Notes: a model not told the origin generated them from the letters alone. Shown: positions 1 through 8,117, counted from the first letter of the stretch. The stretch is 64,000 nt of DNA from Methylorubrum suomiense (GCF_022179765.1 NZ_BPRE01000016.1:1-64000), one strand, 5' to 3'. Numbers and translations are program-made.

Positions 1-268
1 CGGCCACGGAATCGCCGACGCCGATGAGCGGCGTGGCGGCGGGGCGGTTGTCGCCGAAGGTGACGAGGAGGCTGTCGAGCGGGCGGGTGCGCAGGGCCTC
101 GACGATGGCGGGATCGACGTCGATGATCTCGTAGCGGGCCAGCACGCCCTCGGCGGTGGCGATGTCGGCGCCCCCGTCGATCGCCCGCGCCGTCGGACCC
201 GAGGTCGGAAGCATCGAGCACCCCGACACCGCGAATGCGGTGACGAGGAGTGTTGCAGTGACGCGCAT
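1..268 (-). CDS. Polysaccharide export lipoprotein (Wza-type), N-terminal part
   Basis: Partial gene running off the left edge; 89 codons are visible from an ATG at 268. The protein starts with a hydrophobic signal ending in a lipobox-like VSGC at residues 13-16, so it should be an outer-membrane lipoprotein. The segment at the edge reads LIGVGDSVA, which matches the start of the poly-export domain of outer-membrane polysaccharide exporters (usual form IGPGD..). That family forms the outer-membrane channel for capsule or exopolysaccharide. The SLBB part lies outside the window. The family call rests on this short stretch plus the lipobox, so it is good but not certain. Bases 269-484 hold no gene I can support. 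Confidence 0.72.
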   Translation of the reverse strand, partial: MRVTATLLVTAFAVSGCSMLPTSGPTARAIDGGADIATAEGVLARYEIIDVDPAIVEALRTRPLDSLLVTFGDNRPAATPLIGVGDSVA

Positions 269-484
269 TCAGGTTTGCCTGACGGTTTCTCTCATGGGCT
301 GCCTAGCGCGAAAACGGTCAAGCTGTCCGTGGCGACGCCGCCACACCGGCTTCGGGACCGTATCCTCCGTCTCGCCGTCCCCGTTGCCCACACTTGTCCC
401 GGGCTTCGAAGGGCATTTGCCGGGCGGCGCGGTTGCGCTAAGCGGACTGCCAGGCCGAACCGCGCGGCCGATCCGCAGGCAGGG

Positions 485-1882
485 ATGTCGAAACGCGTCA
501 GCCACACACCGCCCGGCGTGCCCGATCCGCGCCCGGGCGCGGTCAGGCGACGCCACGTCTTCTACCTGCCGGGCTATGACCCCGAGGCGCGCAGCCGCTA
601 CCGGCTGCTCTTCGTGCGCGAATTGACCCGCTACGCCAAGGTGTTCGGCCAGACGCGGCGCGAGATCGGCCGGGCCGAGGCCGGGGCGCTCCGCACGACG
701 GCGGAGGGTTCGGCGCCGGGCGGGCCTCCCGCCCCAGCCCCCCTCGTCGAAGCGCCTCTCGTGCAAGCGCCTCTCGTGCAAACTTGGCGCATCGGAGCGC
801 ATGCCGAGACCGGGGGAGCCGAGACCACCTACGAAGTTCTGCTCTGGGACGACATCGTCGCCCGCGATTTCGCCCGCTCGAAATTCCTCAGCGTGGCGCT
901 CGCCTGCACGGCCTATACCGTGCAAGCCGGTTTGCTGATCGCGTTCTACCGGCTGAACTGGAAGTTCGGGAACGTCATCGTCTACCCGCTGGTCACGATC
1001 CTGATCTTCGCCGCGGCGGCGGGCGGAATGGCCTGCGTGGCCCATGCCGTCCTGGGGGAGGGCGGTGCCATCGGCCTGAACCTGCCGGCCCTGGCCATGG
1101 TGCCGATCGGCCTCCTCGTCGTGATCGCGCTGTTCGTCGCGATGGAGGCGAGGCTCAACCGTATCTTCTTCTGGCAGCTCGTGAACGACTGGGTGTTCAA
1201 GTGGCAGCATGGACGGGGCTCGCGCGATGATTATGAGCGCCGCCTCGACAGCTTCGCCGATCATGTGCTGGCGCGGCTGCGTGCCCCCGATCTCCCGGGC
1301 CCGCCGGACGAAATCCTGATCGTGGGCCATTCCTCGGGCGCGCTCACCGCCGTGGAGGTCGCGGCCCGCGTGATCGCCCGCGACGCCCGCCTCGGCGCGA
1401 CCGACGGCCCGAGCCTCGGGCTCGTCACCCTGGGCTCGGCTCTGCCGCTGGCGGCCCTGAAGCCGCGGGCGCGGGGGTTGCGGGCGGAGGTCGCGCGTCT
1501 CGTCACCTGCCGCCGGTTGATCTGGGTCGATTACTGCGCGCCGCAGGACTGGATGAACTTCCCGGGCTTCAACCCGGCTTCGGACCTCGATCTCGGCCTG
1601 GCACCGGACACGATCGTGGCCAACCCGATCATCCGCTCGGCGCGCTTCCGCGACATCATCTCCCCGGAGACCTATGCCAAGGTCCGCTTCCGGCCATTCC
1701 GGATGCACTTCCAGTTCCTGATGTCGAACGACCGACCGGGCGAGTACGATTATTTCGACATGATCCTCGGTCCGCGCCGCCTGCTCGACCGCGTTCTCGA
1801 CGCCGATGACGAGCAGGATTCGGACCTGCCTACGGAGAAGAGAGAGTTCATGCGCGAGGCCAGGGCGGTCCGGCATGGGTGA
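485..1882 (+). CDS. Membrane protein with alpha/beta-hydrolase-like serine motif
   Basis: A 465-residue protein. I chose the ATG at 485 because the upstream open frame has no plausible start signal and the text from here (MSKRVSHTPP) leads directly to the conserved-looking HVFYLPGYDP segment. Around residues 140-225 there are three hydrophobic spans consistent with membrane segments. After them comes VGHSSGALTA, a G-x-S-x-G nucleophile elbow typical of alpha/beta hydrolases. Residues near 90 contain a short in-frame duplication (APLVQ APLVQ). Function and substrate are unknown; it could be a lipase/esterase-like enzyme facing the cytoplasm. It ends 13 nt before the gluconokinase start, so co-transcription is likely. 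Confidence 0.8.
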   Translation: MSKRVSHTPPGVPDPRPGAVRRRHVFYLPGYDPEARSRYRLLFVRELTRYAKVFGQTRREIGRAEAGALRTTAEGSAPGGPPAPAPLVEAPLVQAPLVQTWRIGAHAETGGAETTYEVLLWDDIVARDFARSKFLSVALACTAYTVQAGLLIAFYRLNWKFGNVIVYPLVTILIFAAAAGGMACVAHAVLGEGGAIGLNLPALAMVPIGLLVVIALFVAMEARLNRIFFWQLVNDWVFKWQHGRGSRDDYERRLDSFADHVLARLRAPDLPGPPDEILIVGHSSGALTAVEVAARVIARDARLGATDGPSLGLVTLGSALPLAALKPRARGLRAEVARLVTCRRLIWVDYCAPQDWMNFPGFNPASDLDLGLAPDTIVANPIIRSARFRDIISPETYAKVRFRPFRMHFQFLMSNDRPGEYDYFDMILGPRRLLDRVLDADDEQDSDLPTEKREFMREARAVRHG

Positions 1883-1895
1883 GGGCGAAGCCGCC

Positions 1896-2417
1896 ATGCC
1901 CATCGTGCTGGTGGTGACCGGGGTGTCGGGTTCCGGCAAGAGCACGGTCGCCTCGCTGCTCGCCGAGCGGCTCGGCCTGCCCTTCGTCGACGGCGACGAT
2001 TTCCACACGCCGGAGAGCGTCGCGCGGATGTCCGCGGGCCATCCCCTCGACGATCAAGCCCGCGGGCCCTGGCTCGCACTCATCCGCGGCTGGATCGACC
2101 GGCAGCTCGCGACCGGGGAGGGCGGGGTGGTGGCCTGCTCCGCCCTCAAACGCCGCTATCGCCGGGCGCTGATCGGGGACCCGACGCGGGTGCGCATCGT
2201 CTACCTCGAAGGGAGCCGTGACCTGATCGGCCGGCGGATCGCGGCCCGGCACGGCCACTTCATGCCGGCGGTCCTCCTCGATAGCCAGTTCGCTGCCCTC
2301 GAGCCGCCCGGGCCGGACGAGGATCCGATCACGGTGGGCATCGAAGAGGGGCCCGAGGCCATCGTCGCGGCGGTGGCGACCCGGCTCGGGCGTTCGCCCG
2401 GCGACCTCTGCGGATAG
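1896..2417 (+). CDS. gntK: Gluconokinase
   Basis: A 173-residue cytoplasmic kinase that phosphorylates D-gluconate to 6-phosphogluconate with ATP, feeding the Entner-Doudoroff and pentose phosphate routes. A Walker A loop (GVSGSGKST) is at residues 9-17, followed by the family signature DGDDFH near residue 33 and a HPLDD segment. Length fits the family (about 170-180). An earlier in-frame ATG at 1875 overlaps the previous gene; I prefer 1896, which has GAGGGCGAAG upstream. It is followed after 8 nt by a HAD phosphatase, suggesting a small sugar-phosphate operon. Confidence 0.93.
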   Translation: MPIVLVVTGVSGSGKSTVASLLAERLGLPFVDGDDFHTPESVARMSAGHPLDDQARGPWLALIRGWIDRQLATGEGGVVACSALKRRYRRALIGDPTRVRIVYLEGSRDLIGRRIAARHGHFMPAVLLDSQFAALEPPGPDEDPITVGIEEGPEAIVAAVATRLGRSPGDLCG

Positions 2418-2425
2418 GATACGGA

Positions 2426-3241
2426 ATGCGCAAGCCGGCCGGCATCGCCCTCGTCGTCTCCGACGTCGACGGCACCCTGGTGACCACCGACAAGAACCTG
2501 ACCCCGGCAGCCATCGCGGCGGTGCGCCGGCTGGGCGAGGCGGGGATCGGCTTCACCGTGGCGTCGAGCCGCCCGCCGGTCGGCCTGGCGAGCCTCGTCG
2601 ACGCCCTCGATCTGCGCCTGCCGATGGGCGCCTTCAACGGCAGCACCGTCTGTGGGCCCGATCTCGGCATCCTGTCCGATGTGCTGATCCCGGAGGCGGC
2701 CGCGCGCGCGGCGGTCGCGCGGTTCGCGGCCGAGGGAATCGATGCCTGGGTCTTCGCCGGCGGCGCCTGGCACCTGCGCGACCCGAAGGCGCCCTATGTC
2801 GATCTGGAGCGGCGCACGCTCCGTGCCGAGCCGAAGGTGACCGCCGACCTCGCGCCGCTCCTGACGCATGCGGCCAAGATCGTCGGTGTCAGCCGCGACC
2901 ACGACCGGCTCGCCGCGATCGAGACGTCGCTCGCGGGCGATCTCGGCACCCGGGCGGCGGTGCATCGCTCGCAGGCCTATTATCTCGACGTGACCCCGCC
3001 CGGCACCGACAAGGGCGGCTTCGTGCGCGATCTCGGGCGGCGCCTGGGCATCCCCACGGAGCGGATCGCGACGCTGGGGGATGCGGGCAACGACGTGGCG
3101 ATGTTCCGCGCGAGCGGTCTCGCCATCGCCATGGGGAATGCCGACCCGACGGTGCGGGAGGCCGCCCACGCCGTGACCGGCGACAACGATTCGGATGGCT
3201 TCGCGCAGGCGATCGAGCGCCTCGTCCTCGGCGCCGTGTGA
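2426..3241 (+). CDS. HAD superfamily (Cof-type, IIB) phosphatase
   Basis: A 271-residue protein with the HAD nucleophile motif DVDGT at residues 13-17, a GTDKG segment before the third motif, and the C-terminal GDAGNDVAMF motif that holds the Mg2+-binding aspartates. The large middle cap between motifs is the type IIB (Cof/YbiV-like) arrangement. Such enzymes dephosphorylate sugar phosphates or similar small phosphates; the exact substrate cannot be read from the sequence. It lies 8 nt after gntK in the same orientation, so a role around phosphorylated sugars or sugar acids is a fair inference. Confidence 0.9.
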   Translation: MRKPAGIALVVSDVDGTLVTTDKNLTPAAIAAVRRLGEAGIGFTVASSRPPVGLASLVDALDLRLPMGAFNGSTVCGPDLGILSDVLIPEAAARAAVARFAAEGIDAWVFAGGAWHLRDPKAPYVDLERRTLRAEPKVTADLAPLLTHAAKIVGVSRDHDRLAAIETSLAGDLGTRAAVHRSQAYYLDVTPPGTDKGGFVRDLGRRLGIPTERIATLGDAGNDVAMFRASGLAIAMGNADPTVREAAHAVTGDNDSDGFAQAIERLVLGAV

Positions 3242-3418
3242 GACCGCACGGGGCCCGAAGCGGCGCCGTCATCGGCCAAAGCTGTGCCATTCCGGCGACA
3301 GGGGAGAGCCAAGGCCGGGGATAGAGGGGCCCCGGCGCCGGAAATTCACGTTCCCGCCTCATTTCGACCCGACCGCTCGGGGCACAAACTGAGCCGTAGA
3401 AAAAACCACGGGTCTCGC

Positions 3419-4342
3419 ATGCGCCTTATCCTCGCCGCCCTGCTCGCCGCCGCCGTACCGGCGCCGGTTCTCGCCCAGGCGGTCCAAGAGGGCGCGGCAC
3501 GTGACAACATCGACGCGCTGATCGCCGAGCATGCCCGCGCCAACAAGGTGCCCGCCGAGTTCGTGCACCGCGTGGTCAAGCGCGAGAGCAACTACAATTC
3601 CCGCGCCAAGGGCGGCTCGGCCCTCGGCCTGATGCAGATCAAGCACGCCACCGCCCGCGGCCTCGGCTATAGCGGCGACGCCGCCGGGCTCTACGATCCC
3701 GACACCAACCTGAAATACGGCATCGCCTATCTGGCCGGCGCCTACCGCGCCGCCAAGGGCGATCTGGAGCAAGCCTACCGTTACTACAATCGCGGCTACT
3801 ATTACGTCGCCAAACGCCTGGGGATCGAGGCGGACGTGCCGCAAGAGCCCGTTGCGCCGCCGACCGTCACACGCGTGGCCGCGGCCTCGACGGCGAAATC
3901 CGCCACCGGCTTCGATGGTATGTTCGCCCTGCGCGGCAGTGCGCCCGCCGTCGGCAGCCAGGCCTTGGCCTACGCTGCGCCCGGCACCGCGCCGGCCGAT
4001 GCCGTCGAGGTGCCGCTGCCCCCGCGCCGGCCGGCCGCCCTTTTCGGCGCCTCTGAGCCCGTCCAAGTCGCTTCGGCCCAGTTCGCGGCGACTCAGTTCG
4101 CGGCGACTCAGGGCGCCTTCGTTCAGACCCCTCCCGTCGCCTACACCGCCGCCCCGGCCGTCACCTCCCCGACTCAGGCGGATCCGCACACGCTTGCGGC
4201 CAACGATGCCGTCGAGGTTCCGCTGCCCCCGCGCCGTCCCTCGGAAATCGTGCTGGCCGCCGCCGCTCGCCCGGTGACCGTCGCCCGCAAGCCCGCCGCC
4301 GCCCCGGTTCTCGAAGCCTCGGCCCTCCCCGGCACGCCCTGA
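3419..4342 (+). CDS. Lytic transglycosylase with SLT domain
   Basis: A 307-residue exported protein. I chose the ATG at 3419 since it begins a clean signal peptide (MRLILAALLAAAVPAPVLAQ). Residues about 30-140 form the SLT fold: catalytic glutamate in VKRESNYN, then ALGLMQIK and a RYYNRGYYYV end. It cleaves peptidoglycan between MurNAc and GlcNAc in the periplasm. The C-terminal half is low-complexity Pro/Ala-rich and contains the motif DAVEVPLPPRRP twice, near 4000 and 4208, plus a tandem QFAAT duplication. That tail may be a periplasmic spacer or a protein-binding segment. The 162 bases before rpmF hold no other gene. Confidence 0.9.
   Translation: MRLILAALLAAAVPAPVLAQAVQEGAARDNIDALIAEHARANKVPAEFVHRVVKRESNYNSRAKGGSALGLMQIKHATARGLGYSGDAAGLYDPDTNLKYGIAYLAGAYRAAKGDLEQAYRYYNRGYYYVAKRLGIEADVPQEPVAPPTVTRVAAASTAKSATGFDGMFALRGSAPAVGSQALAYAAPGTAPADAVEVPLPPRRPAALFGASEPVQVASAQFAATQFAATQGAFVQTPPVAYTAAPAVTSPTQADPHTLAANDAVEVPLPPRRPSEIVLAAAARPVTVARKPAAAPVLEASALPGTP
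4079..4108 (+). repeat. Tandem 15-bp duplication inside the transglycosylase gene
   Basis: Two exact copies of CAGTTCGCGGCGACT lie at 4079-4093 and 4094-4108 and keep the reading frame, adding one QFAAT unit to the low-complexity tail. Confidence 0.9.
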
Positions 4343-4504
4343 TCCACCCCTCGGCAGCCTGCGTAGGACACCCGCCCGGAACGACTAGCCAGTCGCCATC
4401 GGTGTCGCTATACAGCCCGCCTCGAATCTCCGTCACGCACGCGGTGCCGTCGGCGATCCTCGGATGAGGATCCCTCGGGCGCCCTATTAGCCTGAGGTAC
4501 TCCC

Positions 4505-4693
4505 ATGGCCGTTCCGAAGCGAAAGACTTCCCCCTCCCGCCGCGGCATGCGCCGCTCGGCCGACGCCCTGAAGGCCCCGACCTATGTCGAGGACAAGGAT
4601 TCCGGCGAGCTGCGTCGTCCGCACCACGTCGACCTGAAGACCGGCATGTATCGCGGTCGCCAGGTGCTGAAGGTGAAGTCGGCCGAAGCCTGA
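4505..4693 (+). CDS. rpmF: 50S ribosomal protein L32
   Basis: A 62-residue basic protein starting MAVPKRKTSPSRRGMRRS, the standard L32 start, and ending HHVDLKTGMYRGRQVL as in alphaproteobacterial L32. It is a structural component of the large ribosomal subunit. The cysteine zinc motif of some L32 forms is absent, as is usual for this group. A good ribosome-binding site (TGAGGT) lies about 7 nt before the ATG. It stands as a single gene: the next plus-strand gene is 596 nt away, and the neighbour downstream is convergent. Confidence 0.97.
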   Translation: MAVPKRKTSPSRRGMRRSADALKAPTYVEDKDSGELRRPHHVDLKTGMYRGRQVLKVKSAEA

Positions 4694-4742
4694 TCGGCCC
4701 GGCGCCTCGGCGCCTATTCGGACTTCCAAGGTCTCAAGGGCG

Positions 4743-4994
4743 TCAGCCCCGTTCGAAGGCCGCGGTCCGCGCGTAAAGCGCGACCGCGGCCTTCGTGCGT
4801 TCGGACCGGGCCGGACGCAGGGCCGGATCGGCGCTGACGATCAGTTGGGTGAGAAATTCCGCGAGCGGGCGTCCGCCCCGGATCCGGGACGACGGACCGG
4901 GTTGGGCCACCACGACGAGCGAACGACCCGCCGGTTTCGCATCGGCACGAACGCGATCCGTTTCGGCACTGTCCCGCGTCCTGGATCGATCCAT
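4743..4994 (-). CDS. Small conserved protein of Rhizobiales, function unknown
   Basis: An 83-residue protein. The start at 4994 has GGAG upstream; a Met at 5024 lacks one. The middle (GRPLAEFLTQLIVSADP) followed by an Arg-rich stretch and a terminal VALYA resembles a short uncharacterised family I know from Rhizobiales, whose members have the pattern PFLAQLIA...RARRR...AYA. No enzyme motif is visible. A perfect TTAA-N7-TTAA box lies 52-66 nt upstream, so control by the cell-cycle regulator CtrA is plausible. Its 3' end is folded into a long hairpin shared with the rpmF side. Confidence 0.6.
   Translation of the reverse strand: MDRSRTRDSAETDRVRADAKPAGRSLVVVAQPGPSSRIRGGRPLAEFLTQLIVSADPALRPARSERTKAAVALYARTAAFERG
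4754..4795. terminator. Long inverted repeat at convergent 3' ends
   Basis: Fourteen-base perfect arms (4754-4767 and 4782-4795), extended inside by GCGC/GCGC around a GTAAA-centred loop. It sits between rpmF and the 3' end of the minus-strand gene, covering that gene's last codons. No T-run follows on either strand, so a bidirectional terminator or RNA-stabilising hairpin is inferred, not shown. Confidence 0.5.
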
Positions 4995-5045
4995 GCTCGC
5001 CACTCCGGCTCCGACACGGATCATCGTGCAAGAGCGGGGCCGACG

Positions 5046-5060
5046 TTAACCGGATCTTAA
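5046..5060. promoter_or_regulatory. Perfect CtrA-type box TTAA-N7-TTAA
   Basis: TTAA at 5046-5049 and TTAA at 5057-5060 are separated by exactly 7 nt. Read on the minus strand it is TTAAGATCCGGTTAAC, which fits the full alphaproteobacterial CtrA consensus TTAA-N7-TTAAC. It is 52 nt upstream of the minus-strand start at 4994. Confidence 0.6.
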
Positions 5061-5182
5061 CCTCTTGTCGCGGGCGCCGCTGTCCGCCGCGCGCGGCGTC
5101 CGCGCGCAGCAATGCCTTTCCTGCATGTCCGGATCGAACCGGCGCATCGGCTGCGCACGCAATCGTGTGTCCGGCTCACAAA

Positions 5183-5229
5183 CGAGAATCGTTCTAAGCT
5201 GCTTGACGCCTCATTGGAATCACTCTAAT
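5183..5229 (+). promoter_or_regulatory. Promoter with two Irr/ICE-like operators
   Basis: A -35-like TTGACG is at 5203-5208 and a -10-like TCTAAT at 5224-5229 (spacing 15; a slightly later TAATTA gives 17). Two dyads flank it: AGAA-TCG-TTCT centred at 5190 and TTGGAA-TCA-CTCTAA centred at 5221. Each matches about 10 of 14 positions of the iron-control element TTTAGAA-N3-TTCTAAA bound by Irr in Rhizobiales. Their centres are 31 bp apart, about three helical turns. The consensus is from memory; binding is an inference. Confidence 0.45.
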
Positions 5230-5289
5230 TACAAACTCGAAGGCAGCCGGTTCCGTGCCGGACGCCGCTAGAACCAACGGAGTGACCTC

Positions 5290-5499
5290 ATGTCGAGCAA
5301 CACCAGCGCCGCCTGCCAGAGCTGCCGCTTCTTCGACGAGCACAAGACCAATGCCGGCCAGGGCTCGGGCGATGTGGGCCTGTGCCGTTTCAACCCGCCG
5401 GTGAGCCAGCCCGAGCCGCAGAGCCAGGGCCTGTGGCCGGTGGTGGCTTCCAAGGATTGGTGCGGTCACTTCACCGCCGACATCACCCCGGCGGAGTAA
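5290..5499 (+). CDS. Small four-cysteine protein, possible iron-sulfur or zinc site
   Basis: A 69-residue soluble protein with cysteines at 9, 12, 32 and 58 in the order C-x2-C-x19-C-x25-C, aromatic residues beside them (CRFF, CRFN, DWCGHF) and a Pro/Gln-rich linker. I recall similar short proteins with CxxCRFF...G.C...WP.V...DWCG.F in many bacteria, with no assigned function. The spacing would suit a HiPIP-like or zinc-ribbon-like site. GGAG lies 10-13 nt upstream of the ATG. It is a single gene: its own promoter is upstream and a terminator follows at 5549. The iron-control-like operators would suit an iron-sulfur role, but that is inference. Confidence 0.8.
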   Translation: MSSNTSAACQSCRFFDEHKTNAGQGSGDVGLCRFNPPVSQPEPQSQGLWPVVASKDWCGHFTADITPAE

Positions 5500-5548
5500 T
5501 TCGCGCCGGGGTAATGACCCGGCCGGAGACGTCTCGCGTGGAACGAAT

Positions 5549-5583
5549 GGGGCTGGCGCCGACGCGCCGGCCCCTTTCTCGTT
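5549..5583 (+). terminator. Rho-independent terminator
   Basis: Arms GGGGCTGGCGC (5549-5559) and GCGCCGGCCCC (5564-5574) pair with a single T-G wobble around a CGAC loop, followed by TTTCTCGTT. It ends the transcript of the small four-cysteine gene. The remaining bases up to 5810 hold a 10-bp palindrome GAGACGTCTC (5526-5535) and no gene I can support. Confidence 0.75.
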
Positions 5584-5810
5584 GAAGGCTTGGCCGCAAC
5601 CCTCGCTGCGGCTGTGCCGCGGCGGATGGTGCTGGGAATTGCTTCCGGACGCCGCCATACGGTCATGATCCGGTCACCTTCCCGTTCGATGGCTGCGGCC
5701 AGACGGCAACGGGCTACGGAAATCGAGCCCCTCGCCACCCGGACCCATCGCGGCCGGACTGATGTCGGAACGGGCGGCGCAGGCCGCCGTGCCGAAACGG
5801 GGATGACTTC

Positions 5811-6485
5811 ATGATCTTTGGACTCTCGGCGGCCCTAGCCTCCTTTCGCACGGCTTATGGCGCGGCCGCGCTCGCCGCCCTGACGGCCGTCATGGCCGCG
5901 CCCGCCGCGGCCGCGCCGCATCGCGATCCCTCCGGCACGTGGCTGACCCAGGACGGCAAGGCGCGCATCCGCGTCGAGAAATGCGGCCCGCAGGAGAAGA
6001 ATCTGTGCGGCTACGCCGTGTGGCTGAAGGTGCCCAACAACGACGAGGGCAAGCCGCGGGTGGATTTCCGCAATCCCGATCCCAAGAAGCGCGCCCGCGC
6101 CTCGCTCGGCCATCAGCTCATCCTCGGACTGAAGCTCAACGAGGATGCCCGCTACGAGGGCAAGATCTACAACGCCGAGGACGGCAAGTTCTACGACGTG
6201 ACGATCTGGTCGGAGGAGCCGGAGGAGCTGACCGTCAAGGGCTGCCTCATCGCCTTCCTGTGCCAATCGCAGACCTGGAAGAAGGTCTCCGATATGGCGC
6301 CCGGTCAGCTTGCCGGCCCGACCAACGGCCCGAACGGTCCGCGCGCCGATGCCGAATGGGCGCCGAAGCCCCCGGCCGCCGCGAGCGCCAACGGCCCGAC
6401 CGCCACGGGCACCACCGGTCCGGCTCCCGCCAAGCCCGCCGCGCCCAAGCCCGCCGCACCGAAGGCCGCAGCGCCGGTGGAGTGA
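5811..6485 (+). CDS. Exported DUF2147 protein
   Basis: A 224-residue protein with a signal peptide ending near AAAAPH (residue 36). Residues about 39-150 show the DUF2147 pattern: P-x-G-x-W at the start (PSGTWLTQDG), ILGLKL in the middle, and the terminal VKGCLIAFLCQSQTWKK. DUF2147 domains are small beta-barrel folds of unknown ligand found in periplasmic proteins. The last 65 residues are a Pro/Ala/Gly-rich tail. A 7-bp inverted repeat (GGAAGGG/CCCTTCC, 6490-6511) follows the stop but lacks a T-run. The neighbour downstream is convergent. The role is unknown. Confidence 0.85.
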   Translation: MIFGLSAALASFRTAYGAAALAALTAVMAAPAAAAPHRDPSGTWLTQDGKARIRVEKCGPQEKNLCGYAVWLKVPNNDEGKPRVDFRNPDPKKRARASLGHQLILGLKLNEDARYEGKIYNAEDGKFYDVTIWSEEPEELTVKGCLIAFLCQSQTWKKVSDMAPGQLAGPTNGPNGPRADAEWAPKPPAAASANGPTATGTTGPAPAKPAAPKPAAPKAAAPVE

Positions 6486-6673
6486 TCGCGGAAGGGGGAT
6501 CAAACCCTTCCCCGTGATTGCGGGGCGGGGCTGAAGCACACCCGTGCTCCGCATGGTTCAGGAAGGGCGCGCGGAGACCGTCCCAACGGCACGGTCCCGC
6601 CTCTAGAGGGGAGGCGCGCCCCGGATCGCTCCGGCTCTCCGCCTCGCGATGACGGGGAGAGCCTGAAAGCCGC

Positions 6674-7843
6674 TCAGAGCGTCGGCGCCGCCACCCGTTG
6701 GCGCAGGCCGGCAATGACCGCCTTCAGCATCTCGGCGCTGGCGATCTCCATCCCGCCGGGCATGCGCGCGGCGTAGATGCGCTCGTGCACGAAGGCGAGC
6801 TTGGCGATCACCGCGGGCGTCAGGGTGAACGGGTAGAGCGGCGGCTGGCCCATGGAGCGGTTGAGCGAGTTGACCGCGTAGGTCAGGGGCATCCACGCCT
6901 CGATCACGCGCTGGAAGTCCGGCGTCTCGTAGGGGTCGAAATCGACCGTCACCGCACTCGCCCCGTCGCCGCCGGTGCGAAGCTTCGGGCGCACCCGGAT
7001 CTCGAAGGCGTTGGCCGTCTCCAGCGTGTCGACGATGTGCAGGTAATGGGCGAAGGTTTCGGCGAAGTCCTCCCACGGATGGGCGGTCGCGTAGGCCGAG
7101 ACGAAGGATTCCTCCCAGCGCGGCGTCGGTCCGTTGGCGTGGTAGCGTTGCAGGCTCAGGCCGTAATCGACGCTCTCATCGCCGAACAGAGCGCGGAAGA
7201 GCGGCAGGCTCGCATCGAACCGGACCAGTAGATTCCAGAAGTAATGTCCGATCTCGTGGCGGAAATGGCCGAGCAGCGTCCGGTAGAACTCGCCGAACAG
7301 CTTGCGCCGCCGCTCGCGCTCGACGTCGTCGGCCTCCGCGATCGAGAGGGTGATGAGGCCGTCGAGATGGCCGGTCATGACCGGGGGGCCGGGAGACTGC
7401 GTCTCGGCCGGATCGACCAGGAAGTCGAAGGCGAGGCCGTCGGAATATTGGACCCGCGTCACCAGCGGCAGTTCGAGCCGCAGCAGGGAGTAGAACAGCC
7501 GATGCTTGGCGGCCTCGATCTGGCGCCAGCGCACGACATTCGCCGAGACGGTCAGGTCCGGCACCACGCGGTTGTGGCGGCAGGTGACGCAGTAGGGCTC
7601 GTCGGATTCCTCCGGCACCATCCAGTTGCAGGCATCGTAGGCAGCGTTGGCACAGAAGCGGTACTTGCGCCCCAGATGCGCGTAGGCGCGAAACAGCGGC
7701 CCGCGCCCGTCCTCGCCGCAGGGCTCCAGGGCCGAGACGGCATGCCGGTCGCAGACATAGCCGAGCCGCCGCTCGCAGCTCTCGCACACGGTGCTCTCGA
7801 AGCTGACCGGCTGGTCGCAGGCCTGACACTGGAAGATTTTCAT
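6674..7843 (-). CDS. Putative zinc-binding metallopeptidase with N-terminal zinc ribbons
   Basis: A 389-residue cytoplasmic protein. The N-terminus carries several CxxC pairs (C6/C9, C20/C23, C85/C88), likely zinc ribbons. A zincin motif HEIGH is at residues 196-200, followed later by WEDFAETFAHYLH, which supplies the further ligand and the typical helix. This pattern matches the family annotated as putative zinc-binding metallopeptidase (zinc-ribbon plus Peptidase_Mx). The start at 7843 has GGGAGCGGA upstream. It faces the transglutaminase/amidoligase operon across a 274-bp divergent region, and the known tendency of these families to co-occur suggests a shared process: making and trimming a peptide-like tag or product. 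Confidence 0.88.
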   Translation of the reverse strand: MKIFQCQACDQPVSFESTVCESCERRLGYVCDRHAVSALEPCGEDGRGPLFRAYAHLGRKYRFCANAAYDACNWMVPEESDEPYCVTCRHNRVVPDLTVSANVVRWRQIEAAKHRLFYSLLRLELPLVTRVQYSDGLAFDFLVDPAETQSPGPPVMTGHLDGLITLSIAEADDVERERRRKLFGEFYRTLLGHFRHEIGHYFWNLLVRFDASLPLFRALFGDESVDYGLSLQRYHANGPTPRWEESFVSAYATAHPWEDFAETFAHYLHIVDTLETANAFEIRVRPKLRTGGDGASAVTVDFDPYETPDFQRVIEAWMPLTYAVNSLNRSMGQPPLYPFTLTPAVIAKLAFVHERIYAARMPGGMEIASAEMLKAVIAGLRQRVAAPTL

Positions 7844-8117
7844 GGGTTCCGCTCCCGCCGAGAGCGTGAATCGTTCGGGCATCCGGTGAGGCGCAGAGCC
7901 CCGCAGGACTTGCGGTCCCGCAAGGATCGGGCCCCTGCAGGACTCAAAGAGCCGATCGCGGCAGCGGTTCCACCGATGTCGCTCCGGCAGCCTCCGATGC
8001 ATGCTTCTTGCTTTTCCCGCACGCTCCGCCCCGCTGCGGGCGTATAAGCGCGACAGACCCATTCGGCCGGCCGCGCCGCGAGACCGTTCGAGATCAGACG
8101 AGACGCCCGGAGATTCC

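Noticed and set aside
4375..4405. General-stress (EcfG-type) promoter before rpmF
   Set aside because: GGAAC occurs near 4378, but no CGTT follows at 16-17 bp.
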